From contig NC_088099.1 of NCBI RefSeq assembly GCF_036370855.1, forward strand, positions 142,989,017-143,053,016: DNA of 64,000 nt, given 5' to 3'. The notes under the pieces were generated by a model. That model saw only the letters and a list, made by a program, of their open reading frames with translations. It had not been told where the DNA came from and ran no database searches. Numbering within the stretch: position 1 is the first letter of the stretch; each line of letters begins with the position of its first letter. The translations under genes were made by a program, and so were the position numbers. Positions 1-11,562 of this stretch are shown here, piece after piece. The stretch is from Dromaius novaehollandiae (Eukaryota > Chordata > Aves > Casuariiformes > Dromaiidae).

Positions 1-985
1 CATGTCTCATACTGGGGAGCCCAGGACAGGACCAGTGCTCCAGACGTGTCTCACCGGGGCTGAGTAGAGGGGAAGGGTCAAGGGTCAGCACCCTGCCTAA
101 TGCGGCCCAGGATGCCATTGGCCTTCTTTGCTGTCATGGCACATTGCTGGCTCATGGTCAACTTAGTGTTGACCAGGACTCCCAGGGCCTTCTCTGCAGA
201 GCTGCTTTCCAGAAGGTCGGCCCCAGCCTGTGCTGGTGCATGGAGTTATTCCTCCCCAGGTGCAGGACTTTGCACTTCCCTTTGTTGAACTTCATGAGGT
301 TCCTGCTAGCCCATTTCTCCAGCCTGTCCAGGTCCCTCTGAAGGGCAGCGCAGCCTGCTGGCGTATCAGCTACTCCTCCCAGTTTTGCACTGTCTGCAAG
401 GGTGCACTGTGTCCCATCAGCCAGGTCATTATAAAGGTGTTCAACAGTACCTGCCCCCAGTATCGATCCCTGGGGGACATCGCTAGTGACCAGCCTCCAG
501 CTGGATTTCACAGCCGTCTGAGCCCAGTTTCAATCCACCTCACTGTCCACTTACCTAGTCCATACTTCAGTTTGTCTATGAGGATGTTGCAGGAAACAGT
601 GTCAAAGGCCTTGCTGAAGTCAAGATAAACAGCATCCACTGCTCGCCCCTCATTCACTGAGCTAGCTGTTGCACTGCAAAAGGCTATCAGATTGGTCAGG
701 CACGATTTCCCCTTTGTAAATCCACGCTGACTGCTACCTCTTGTCCTTCAGATGCTTGGAAATGGTTTCCAGGATTGTTTGCTTCATTGTGTTCCCTGGG
801 ATCAAGGTGCGGCTGACTGGCCTGTTATTCCCCAGGTCCTCCTCCTTGTCCTTCTTGAAGAGAGGACTGACATTTGCTTTGTTCCAAGAAATTTCTGTTT
901 ATGGTTCATTTCCCCTAAGTTCATTAAAAACCTCCCACTGTTTCATGCCTTTGGTGAGCTCTCCTAGCAGGCTGAGAGACAGTAA
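1..985 (-). repeat. CR1 LINE fragment (reverse-transcriptase region), continues beyond left edge
   Basis: Read on the minus strand, this stretch encodes recognisable CR1 reverse-transcriptase text, such as VPQGSILG followed by ADTPAGCAALQRDLDRLEKW and NLMKFNKGKCKVLHLGR. CR1 is the dominant non-LTR retrotransposon family of birds. The copy is dead. The block that normally reads F-A-D-D reads L-A-D-S, so a catalytic aspartate is lost, and the reading frame is interrupted at several places. The element is cut by the left window edge and its match fades near position 985, which is its 5' side. The right boundary is approximate. Confidence 0.92.
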
Positions 986-2184
986 GGAAGTACACATGCC
1001 CTACTACCTCTTCTTGCTCATAAATATTAATATCTGTCTCTTTCCTGTGTCTAGGTAACTGTCCCTTCTACAAGCTCCTAGCTACCAAATTTTCTCTTCT
1101 GCCCAGTTCTCCACTCTTTCTTCTCTCAGTCCTGGTAACCCTGAAGGAAAGCACTGCAGGTATCATTTTCGAATACAAATTCATTACTATGCTTTATTAG
1201 TTTTTTTAATTGCATCTATGTTAAATTTAATAAAATATTAATATATTGCTATTTTAGATACTTTCATTGTGCAGATTTCTCCCCTTCTCAGATTTTGACT
1301 ATTTACAGACATTCAAATTGTGAAACTCCAGTTATGCCTGCTTTTCCTATTAAGACATAATTCACCTGTTGTTACTTAAAAAATTCCCATACTCCTCACG
1401 TTCCAGAGTATATATGCTCTCCATTTCCTCCACAAATCATCTTCTGCCTTAATCACTTGGCATGCTTCTTACATTCTGAAAGAAAAATTTCCATTTCTAC
1501 ACAATTTAATTCTTGTTCTATTTGGCCAGAATTCTTTTAAGAACTCCAGAAATATAATAAATTGTATAAACAGAAGAAAGGGTTTTTACTGTAGCCTTTC
1601 CCTATAAATTAAATCTAATCCAGACTACCACCCATGCCCTGCATCCAAAGTATCTCCCTTTACCCCTAGGAAAGCCGATGGATCTCAGCTGTTCCTGCTA
1701 TTCCATGGTCGGTCATCAATATTTAATACTCTATAATCTTCCTCTCCTTGCGAATAGGGATTCTGAGTCTACCACTTCAGCCACAGACAACCCAAGTCTA
1801 GAGGCATCACTGAAATTCCTTTCCTGAAGTAGTGTAGCGAAAATCTAGCATAACATGACAAACTAGCAAACTGCACTGAGTAGGATCTAGAAGTGCTAAA
1901 TCCCATGGATTAGTATTTCAAGTCATCTCTCCCCTTAAAATTAAAAAATGAAGGATCTAATTAAATGCATTACACATTTTATTACCATCTATTGGTTATC
2001 ATTTATTGGCTGTTTTGTCATTTATTCTTGTGTACACATGAACTCAGATTATTACTAGGATCTTACATTCAGATATCAACTCTGAATTAATTTTATACAT
2101 CCTTGTACACTTCTGTCATGCAGCATCATAGTCATACTGCAACATATCCCCTTGACAGTCAAGAAGCATCTCTTTCATTATCCA
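986..2184. other. AT-rich stretch without recognisable gene
   Basis: Between the two CR1 fragments the sequence is AT-rich. It has no long open frame, no CpG cluster and no repeat that I recognise. It is probably unique intergenic DNA downstream of ATP6V1C1. Confidence 0.5.
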
Positions 2185-3050
2185 TAAAATCAATTCGGAA
2201 TGATAGAATAATTTAAGCTGGAATGCACCTCTGGAGGTCATCCACCCCAATCCCTGCTCAAAGTAGGTCTTACTAGATCAAGTTGCTCAGGGATGTGTCC
2301 AGTTGAACTGTGAACCTCTCCAAGGATGATGAGTCCACAACCTCTCTGGGCAACCTCTTCCAATACTGTATCACACTCATGGTTAGAAAAAACCCCTTCC
2401 ACTTAATCAGAATGTTCCATATTTCATCTTGTGTCTGCTGCCTCTCATCCCATCCCTGTGCACCTCTGAGCAGGTGCTGGCTTCTTCTCTGTATCCATGG
2501 CTCAGGCAGTTGTAGACAGCAGTAGCATCTGCCCTTAACCTTCTCACCTCCATCATGAACAGACCCAGTTCTCCCAGCTTCTACTTGCATGCCCTGTGCT
2601 CCAGCCCCCTGCACAGCTTTGTGGCATCCATTGGACTCACTCCCGTATGTCAGTATTTTTTTGTGCAGAGCCCAGATGTGATCTCACGAGTGCTGAATAG
2701 AGGGGAAGGATCACTACCCTGGGCCTGCTAGTTACATTTTCACTAATACAGCCCAGGATACAGTTGGCCTTTGCCACAGGGCACACTGCTGGCTCATGGT
2801 CAACTTGTTTTCCACAAGGAGCCAAAGGTCCTTTTTTGGCAAAGTTATTTCCTGGCCAGTCCCCCAACCTGTTTTGGTGCACAGGGTTATTCCTCCAGGA
2901 ACGCAGGACTTGGCACGTGCTTTTGTTGATCTTCATGCAGTTCATGTCTTTTCTCCAGCCCTGCCTCTCAACATACTGACTGCTCCCCCTAAATTTGGTA
3001 CCTATTCTAGCGGCCAGTTGCCTCTTGCTTCCATTCTCAAACACTTCTTC
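2185..3050 (-). repeat. CR1 LINE fragment including the 3' end
   Basis: The minus strand shows the C-terminal part of the CR1 reverse transcriptase (ILGCISENVTSRPRVVILPL, then YSALVRSHLG). After a small break comes the conserved tail with RLPREVVDSSSLERF and the LDTSLSNLI end. The low-coordinate end (about 2195-2260) is the typical CR1 3' terminal region around a GATAGAATAA block. Frameshifts break the frame, so it is a non-functional 5'-truncated copy. It lies in the same orientation as the fragment at the left edge. The two could be one element split by about 1.2 kb or two insertions; they overlap partly in RT content, which favours two insertions. Confidence 0.92.
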
Positions 3051-3180
3051 ATGTAAAAAGACTCTAGTGCTGCTTTAGCAGGCACTGGGCTCTTAGAACA
3101 GGGCAGAGACTCACCACAGTCCACAGCAAAGCAGTTGCTTACTGTACTTGTAAGCCCTTTTATATTGCACTTGTTTGCAG

Positions 3181-3228
3181 TAAGTTTAATAAATAAATAA
3201 AGTAAGTTTAATAAATAAATAAATATTT
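3181..3228. repeat. Short tandem duplication with AATAAAT repeats
   Basis: A unit of about 22 bp beginning TAAGTTTAATAAATAAATAA occurs twice in direct succession. It is a simple AT-rich duplication in intergenic DNA with no coding content. Confidence 0.75.
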
Positions 3229-3603
3229 GATGAAGAGCAGACGCAAATTCTGTGCTTTCAGGACCAAGGCTTTCAGGGTTAAGTGCTTTTCAATGGACAA
3301 GAAAAAAAAATCCAGGATCTCACAACCAGGGATTTCTCTCTGTGCCCCTTTTACCCCAAAGCGTTATCTCACAGCCACAGGTGGGTTCAAAACTAAGGAG
3401 TATATCTTCATACACAATAAGAAAAGTCAGTATTCAAATTTAGGTCTACACATAGGAAGAGCTGGGCAAGAAAGGGGAAAACCTTTCCCTTTGCTCACAC
3501 ACTTTAATCTGGTCAGCACAGTAAGCAGCCATTATCTTCTCTATAAAGGAATGAGCCAGAGCGCCTGAGAGCAACGGAATACTTGATCTCAAACTCTGTT
3601 TTA

Positions 3604-4377
3604 CATATAAAGTTGATGACAAATTGATATTGATATAAAGTTGATATTGATATCAAGTTAATATTGATATAAAATTGATGTAAAATTGATAGATATAAAA
3701 TTATATCAATTTTATATTAAAGTTGATATGATATAAAGTTGATGTTGATATAAAATTGATGATATAAAATTGATATAAAGCTGATATTGATATAAAATTG
3801 ATATTGATATAAAGTTAGTATTGATATAAAGTTGATATTGATATATTGATATAAAGTCAATATTGATATAAAGTCGATATTGATATAAAATTGGTATAAA
3901 TTGATATAAAACTGACATAGAATTGATATAGAATTTATATAGAACTTATAGAATATAGATATAAAATTGACACAAAGCTGATATAAAATTGATATTGATA
4001 TAAAATTGATATAAAGCTGATGTAGATATAAAGTTGGTATAATTGAGAGATTTGATATGAGAGAGATTTGATATAAAGCTGATGTAGATATAAAGTTGGT
4101 ATAATTGAGAGATTTGATATGAGAGAGATTTGATATAAAGCTGATGTAGATATAAAGTTGGTATAATTGAGAGATTTGATATGAGAGAGATTTGATATGA
4201 GAGAGATTTGATATGAGAGAGATTTGATATGAGAGAGATTTGATATGAGAGAGATTTGATATGAGAGAGATTTGATATGAGAGAGATTTGATATGAGAGA
4301 GATTTGATATGAGAGAGATTTGATATGAGAGAGATTTGATATGAGAGAGATTTGATATGAGAGAGATTTGATATGAA
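3604..4377. repeat. Nested AT-rich minisatellite (degenerate units, 62-bp x3, 16-bp x13)
   Basis: Three zones are visible. From about 3604 to 4015 there are degenerate units built from TTGATATAAA and TTGATATTGATATAAA. From 4016 to about 4201 a 62-bp unit starting GCTGATGTAGATATAAAG recurs at 4016, 4078 and 4140. From 4175 to 4376 the 16-mer TTTGATATGAGAGAGA recurs about 13 times with almost no divergence. The 16-mer is part of the 62-bp unit, so the short array grew out of the longer one. On the minus strand no frame of the 16-mer contains a stop, which produces a long but meaningless open frame. The array starts about 1.4 kb beyond the ATP6V1C1 stop codon. Confidence 0.97.
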
Positions 4378-5289
4378 ATTATAATAATGTTCCACAAACT
4401 GAATCGGAGCCTATTGTCTTGCATTTCATTTTTTCTGTAGACTTCAGAACCACAGGTCATCATCAAGAGTTAGATACAACTTCTGCACTCAGAGCTGGCC
4501 TTCTTTTTTGATAATTAGAAGTTTCAATATTTGCATAGCCAAGATAACAAATTCTTCAAAAGTGCTTCCGACTCATGATCGGACAGTTGAAACTTCTATA
4601 CTACTGGTATTTTCGGTTAAGGACTAAATTAGAAAAAAATATATATTTTATAGAAATACAGACTATTTTCTAATATTAAATTTGAAAAATCAGTGCTCCC
4701 CAGTCTCAATCTTAATGCAAGTTCGCTTTAAAGAGTAGTGCAGGTCTTATGCTACATATTACAGTTGTTAAGTATGCAGTATTTGCAATAGCTGTGATAA
4801 CTACTAAAATAGCCCCTTCTCTATCACATTAAAAGGGAGCTGTCACTTGCCTTGTACAGTAGAAAGGATGCCACAAAAAAGGGGGGAGGCATCTAATAGA
4901 ATGCTCAAAGCCATGAATTGGTTGCAGGCTGCAATTTTGTAGATTGAAAGCTACAAAGAACATCAAAAAAATCCCAGACATGACTAGCTTGTGTACCTGT
5001 CCAGGTTATTCCTCTTCCCAATAAATACTTCTCAAATTTCTTTAGAGTCATGAAGGAGATGGACATGAAATACACATTCATACATAGGTTTGATGGCCAA
5101 ACAACATATACTTTATGAATATTTTCTGCACAGTTCCACAAAAGAAATACCTGCATATCTTGAAAGTATTTGTGTTGAACTCTATTGCATCTCTATACCA
5201 TCATATGCAGGATAGAGCATAGGGTTTTTTTTTTAATATTTCATCAGTTGATTAAGTTTAGACAGAGGCATCCACAGTTCATACAATAA
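4378..5289. other. Downstream flank of ATP6V1C1, possible extended 3' UTR
   Basis: This is AT-rich unique sequence with no recognisable gene or repeat. It would be transcribed if ATP6V1C1 uses a polyadenylation site beyond the one called at 5315. On the minus strand an ATTAAA variant signal near 5232-5237 is a possible second site. Confidence 0.4.
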
Positions 5290-5810
5290 GTACTGACACA
5301 TTTGCACAGGTATTTTTATTTTTCCTGTGTTTACAGTGCTTTGATTGTAATTTTAAAACATTCAGAAAGCACAATTTCATACCAATCTTACATACTTTAC
5401 ATCACAGTTCAACAATGTTAACACAATTGTATCTACTAAATCAAATGAACAAAATGGCCATGAACATTTACACTATTCTTTTGTAAACCATTTTTTAATA
5501 TAAACAATGGTAAACGGAATTAACACACATCACCATATGAAAGAGGAATGATCTTTTCCTTAAATAAATGACTCTGTTTATAAATACTTCAATTCTCTCA
5601 ATATACATTTACAGACATAATTGGTTAAAAGCAGATTACCTACACTTTTCTTTAAAAAGAAAATGTCTAGAGATGGACCATGGTGGGCAAAATTCACCTA
5701 ACATAAGAAGCAAGCATAGGATTAGTAGAGTGTTAAGAGTTTTACTGTACTTCAACCTCACTTCTGTTTGTTTACACCAATACTGAGAGGATTGTCATGT
5801 TAGGGAACTT
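5290..5810 (-). other. ATP6V1C1: ATP6V1C1 3' UTR (minimal form)
   Basis: This follows the TAG stop at 5811-5813 on the minus strand. The first canonical AATAAA on that strand is at 5315-5320 and a TG-rich stretch follows at about 5265-5290. Cleavage near 5290-5300 would give a UTR of about 0.5 kb. Mammalian ATP6V1C1 transcripts can have longer 3' UTRs, so the true end may lie further left. Confidence 0.5.
5315..5320 (-). terminator. ATP6V1C1: Polyadenylation signal AATAAA for ATP6V1C1
   Basis: The plus-strand TTTATT reads AATAAA on the coding strand, about 490 nt after the stop codon, with a TG-rich downstream element. It is the first canonical hexamer after the stop. Use of this site is inferred. 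Confidence 0.5.
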
Positions 5811-5906
5811 CTACTTGAATTCCAGCAAATTGCAATCGATCTTGTAGTACACATATGGGTAGTATTCCTGTTGACTGAGGTTTAAGCCTGGAATATCCAT
5901 AGTTGC
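5811..5906 (-). CDS. ATP6V1C1: ATP6V1C1 exon 13, coding part with stop
   Basis: 96 nt encoding [20 protein letters not shown] followed by [11 protein letters not shown] and TAG. The acceptor is TTTTGCAG. The exon continues into the 3' UTR. Confidence 0.97.
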   Translation of the reverse strand, partial: ATMDIPGLNLSQQEYYPYVYYKIDCNLLEFK

Positions 5907-8900
5907 CTGCAAAAGAGTTTTGAAACCAGTTATGCTTTTACAATTCATCAGACTCTTATTCAGGAGCAGATCAAACATTCAGATGCTTTTCAAAATGAAA
6001 TACAAGTGCTTTTTCAAAATCTAGGTAGCTCTGTATCAATAATTCACGTGTGTTGCTGTAGTAAACATACTGCCACTAAATGGAAGGAAAAGGACTGCAA
6101 TGTTGTTTCACTACTTCCAAACACAGCAAGCTTATGACAATGATATTATGGGGTGCTTGAATGATCCAGGAAGTTACATAAAGTTCAGCATCTTTAATTT
6201 TCACCTTAATTGTCACATTCCCATAGCAGCCTTGAAGTGCTTTGGAGAAAAACAGTTATTTTATTCAGCTGAACTCACTGTGTGGTCTATCTTTGGTTAA
6301 TTTTTAAGCTATCTATGAAAAACAGTGCTTTTCAATACAAAACAAACACAGTAGAATAAGCCTCCCTACAGACCAGTTTTAAACAGGAAAATCAGACACC
6401 TCTACAGATGGAAACCTCTACATGACTCCATCTTGACATCCATTCAGTCTCCTTCAGCAGAGAAGAACAATGAAGTTAAATTAAAAACAAAGACAGCAGC
6501 ACCACCAACCCCTTCCCCCCCATTTTAGTATTTTAATGCCACTGTTACCTTAGACTGTGGAAAGTAATTTTTAGTGTTCTTTCTATTCTCAAAAAAAAAA
6601 AAAAGATATGAAATGTATTCAGGTTCCTTAAGCCTAATTCTGTACCAAAACTGACTTTGAATTCTTTGAGGATGTGAGCATGTATGCAATCAGTAGGACA
6701 TCCTTCCCTTCGTGGCAGGGAAGAATGCGGTAGGAAGAAATAACACAGGACTTAAACCCAGACAGCTCTTCAAGTGCATTCGCTGCAACTCAAAATACTA
6801 TCTTCTTTCAGAAAAAGGTAAGGTAGAAGGGGCATTTTTGTAAGGAGAATTATAATTCTTTTTACTGGGAAAGAATGATGGAGAATATGGAGAGGTATTG
6901 CTTTTCAATGAAGCTAAAGAGACTTCTTTTTTTTAAAGAGATTAAACTTAGCATTGATTAGAAGTAACAATTACAAAAATACTTACATCGATGATAGCTG
7001 CTGCACTGCTGTCAAGGTGCTTGTATAAGTCATACAAAACCTCCCTCAGTTTTTTCATTGTTTTCTTATTAGGCTGAAGGAGCATTGCCTGGAAGTTAAC
7101 TGGCAAACCATACCTGAGGAAATCAAGCAGAAACTCAAAAAAAGATACCTGAAGTCTAGGACTAAGTTTTGAACATTCCTGTTAGTTTACTTGTAAGATT
7201 TTGCTTATGCCATTAGGTGGAGAATCTAGTCTCTACTAGATATGTGGAAAGACTTCCTGATTTTCAAATCAAGTCCAACTGCCTTCCTTGCTCAAATTTG
7301 TCTGAAAATAAGTCTGTAGCTATTATGAAACAGACTAGGTTACAAGTTAATGTGATTTTTCCCCGATTGTCTCCTTCTCTGTGATAAACCTTACTAAAAT
7401 TAACCCCCCTCCGCCCCCCCAAAAAACTTTCAGTATTCTGACTGATCAAGGCTGAAGTACTGTCTGCTCTTAAAAAAAACAAGTCACTCCTTTTGCAGAA
7501 TCACTACAGCTATTTTTTTACTCAAACTTACTAGCAATACTTCTCGATAGGTAGGAAGAAAACAAACGCAAACAGAAATTTTACAGTGAGAATACTGAAC
7601 AAGAATTGCTGTGTATTGGCATGCATTTCAAGATGTCAAGCTGTATGACTCAAAGTCTGAATATTTTCACTCTGAAACATTGACATTTCTCACAGAAATA
7701 GAAGATATGATAAGGGTTCTCCCCTCCACCCCCCAGCTGCTCAGTTTGAGCAAGCTAGGAGTCAGTAAAAGTGCCTTGCTGCATACCTTAAAACACTGGA
7801 AGAAATATCTCCAAGGGCCAAGATAAACAGTTATCTACCTCAAGGATTTCTCAACTACTTTGCTCAGGTTCCACAAGTGGCAAGAAGAGCTAAGTCACCA
7901 GCCGTTCTTGCTGCCCTGTGCCTTGTCCCCTCCTGCCCAGAAGAATGGCATTCACATATCTCAGTTTGGCAAGTCCAACCTACATGTAACTTCTTACAAA
8001 GTCTAGGAAGAAGAAACACTGTTCAGGTCTCTGGCTCTTTACCTTAGAACAGATTCAACAAAAACTCGTAATGCTTTTACATGAATCCATGCAATGAAAG
8101 CTTCACTGAAGTTAACTTTCAGCCACCGAACCAGAGGCCCCTGTGAAAGGGAAGAGAAAGAAAGAAAATCTATAACTCACAAACTTCAGGAAAAGATACT
8201 TAGTGTGTTTATCATGATATGAAGACAACTTAAGGGCACAGTTGACTATGGACATAATGGCTCAAGGGTGTTTCAGTATGGAGTGAAAAGTTTTACAGGA
8301 TTTCTTGTCTCTTCTGTTCACTGTCCCATTTGTTGTGGACTGACTGCATTAAGAACTATTTTAATAATATTTCATTATTTGTCCCAAATGCTTGCCTATT
8401 TTCAAACTTCATATATAAGCAGCTGCAATTTCAGCATTTGGTTCAACATAGTTAGGTGCATGTGTGCTACAGGAAACTCGGTTATCCCTGAGCAGATTAT
8501 CTGGGTTGCAGGCTGACTGCGCTATGTCATCCCTTCAATGCTTTCTCAGAACCACAAGTTCATGACATCACGAAGCAGCAACAACCAGTCAGCTCAGAGT
8601 CCAACAGGCCTATTGCACTGGCCTGGGTAGAACTACCAGACAACACCTGGATTTCTCTCCAAATTCTCCGGTGTCCAGGTAATCCGTAACTGCTACTGCA
8701 GCCCCTAACTGGTCAAGTGCAGTTTAAACTAGACCATTATAAACAGCCTCTGAAGTCAGAGACCACGTTTGCGCCCACATCTTCAACAGAAGACATCACA
8801 TTTAGTGATTTAAATGTGCCAAAGTATAAACTTCACCTCCACAAATACATCCATCTCAAGCCACAGTTAAAGATGCATTAAACTAGTGCATCTTCCTGTC

Positions 8901-11516
8901 AGTTTCTGGTCTAAGGAAATCTCTGGTCTGAGAAAACTGAGAATCTCAGGTTTCTATAATGACTTGTTTATATAAAACTTACAAACTGTTTCTTCTTATC
9001 AGTTGACAGTCTATTCATTTCTTCTTTATCAGCTTTCATTTCTTCTTCATTATACTGGAAGTCACGGACCATAAATCTACATTTGGAAGTGAATAAAATC
9101 ACAAGTGGCTATCTAGAGAGCCTTCAAAGTATGAGACACAGAACACACACACATATGTGAACACACACAGAATAAGCCTTACTTATATTCTCTGGCTTTA
9201 TGCTTGAAATCATCCACTGCCTTCCTGAACAACGTGACATTACAAAGGTAACTATCTTGATCCTCAAAGAGAACACTACATATTGGAAAAAAAAAAAAAA
9301 AGTGTCAGAATGAATATGGTTCAAGTTACAACAGATTTGAAATACAATAGCTTAAGTTGTACTTTATTGCTACTTAGGCAGGAATATAAATGTAGATAAT
9401 TACATGGGATTAATTCCCAAATTAAACACCCTGTAACAGAAAGCTTTGGCAACCACTCTTAATTACTCCCTTAAAGAATGGCAGTTGGCATTTCACATTC
9501 AATAGACAGCCCAAGTAGAAAGAATTCATACAAGTCTAGATATTTCTGCAAGTTAAAATTATTTTACAAGAAAAGGATCTAAAGCTGGTTTAACTCTGAA
9601 ATGTTGAGACTACATTATTTAAATGGAAAAAGAAATTAAAAGGACAGGGTTTGGCAAGGAAAAGTGTTATCTACACTTTAAGGAAGACTCTTAGATTTAT
9701 TATTGTTATACTTCAGTACTATACTGCCTACTTTGAGAGTTCACCTTGGGGAAAAACACTTGAGAAGGTTTAGACTGTTCTTCAATGCCATATAGTCTTC
9801 AATAGAAGCATGATGCATAAGTTTAACAAGTCATCTCTTACACTACATCTAGGTCATGGTTTCCCAGTAATTAAGTTGGAATCATTAGTAGACCTCTCAG
9901 CAGGCTGAAGTTTATCCAACAAGTGTGTAGCTAGGCAGTTCAGACTTTACAACTGGGGTAGAGCTGATAATATCAGATCTGCCTGATAAAAACCTCACTA
10001 TCAGTTCTAATTAATATCACAGCAACACTTAGTGCTATGGGTTGATGGTATTTTTGATTTGGTAATGAGATTATTAAAGTGGCATAACTGCATTATCAAA
10101 TCATGGCCTCAGTCTTCCCCATCAAGTACCAGCACAGCACTAAGTACCTTTGTTAGCACGTAAGAGACAAGTTACTTTTCTTTGCACAGAGGAAAACCAT
10201 CTATGTTTCCAGTTCTTCACTCCCTAACAGCTTTCAAAAGGTATATGTAACTTGTTTCAAGTCCTTCAAGTATTGACATAAATCTTACAGAAGGGCAGCT
10301 ACTGCTTGTTGTTACCCCTCATTGTGCATTAGCTTGAAGCTGAATGCACCTGATCTAGGATGAATGCACTTGGCTGAATGCACCTGGTCTAGATTAACCT
10401 TCCTCTTCAATTCTTTTGCCCTTCCCACATAAATGAGTTTGATGCCCTTGTCAACCCTAGAGAAACATTCAAAGGATCGCTAATTCAAGTACAGCATAGT
10501 CAAGCTTGACTCAGATAAAGCTAAAAAATTGTCAAGTTTTAGCCTAATCTTTAAAACTAAGTCACTACAAGTAAAGAACATACTTATAAGATATAATACA
10601 AGCCAATATGAGATTTAGCATTTGACATCTTACTTGCTGGAACGTGGTACAACCATCTCTGCTAGTGTTTCATATTGTTTAACCCAGTCATTATAATTTA
10701 ACCTAGAAAATACACAGGTTACGGTTAGATTTTTATTACTGTGGTAAGAAACCTTACATAGAAACCTAATCAATGGATCAAGCTTTTCGAAGAATTTAAG
10801 AACATTAGTCATCACATCTTCTAACACCCAGCTGTAGGTTTTCAGAAATACTCAAGACGAGGACAAGTGTCCCTGATAGTCTCTTTGTAACATTATTGCT
10901 AACTACACTACAATGATAGCAAAAGCGAGAAAAGTACTTTATCTCCAGTCTTCATGTAAGTTCCCATTTGCAGAATTTTTGAAATCAAAGAACTCTGAAA
11001 CAAGATTAGTCGTAATTAAATATAGATCTCAGAGGACCAACTAATTGGACTTAACTGTCAAGGTTTATCAAAAACTCCTTAAGTAACTCCATTGCTCTGC
11101 AATATTAAAAGGAGTACTTTTTCCACCATTACAAATGGGTTCCTCCGAGTCCTGCACATGGCTGAAAGACCACTGAGAATTTTGGAAGCCCTGCCTTTCT
11201 TTAGCTCAAGGTGCAGGAGTTCCACCCTTTCAACATCAAAACCAAGTCACAGGTAGAAGAAAAATAAGGGTTAAGGTATACTAAGTTCTCTGCTAAAAGC
11301 ATGGCAACTATTTTGCCTTCCCCATAATTTTACATCTCACAGAGACTACTTCTTCATGTAATAAACGGCCTAGTGGCTAACTTTAAGTTAGAAACTAACC
11401 TTGCTCCCAATTCCAGAAAGACAGTTTGGTGCTACAAAGACAGCAGAACTAGTTGTCCAGGGTTCAGCCATTTTCTCACTTTACAACAGTCTTATAGACA
11501 TCTGTATCACCACTTT

Positions 11517-11562
<46 letters not shown>

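Noticed and set aside
1-985. A possible intact reverse transcriptase gene
   Set aside because: The frame is broken and a catalytic aspartate of the F-A-D-D block is changed. It is a dead CR1 copy.
3717-4466. 249-codon open frame on the minus strand with repeated SLISNLSHIK blocks
   Set aside because: It is a by-product of the 16-bp tandem repeat, none of whose frames has a stop. The product is a 16-residue periodicity without homology.
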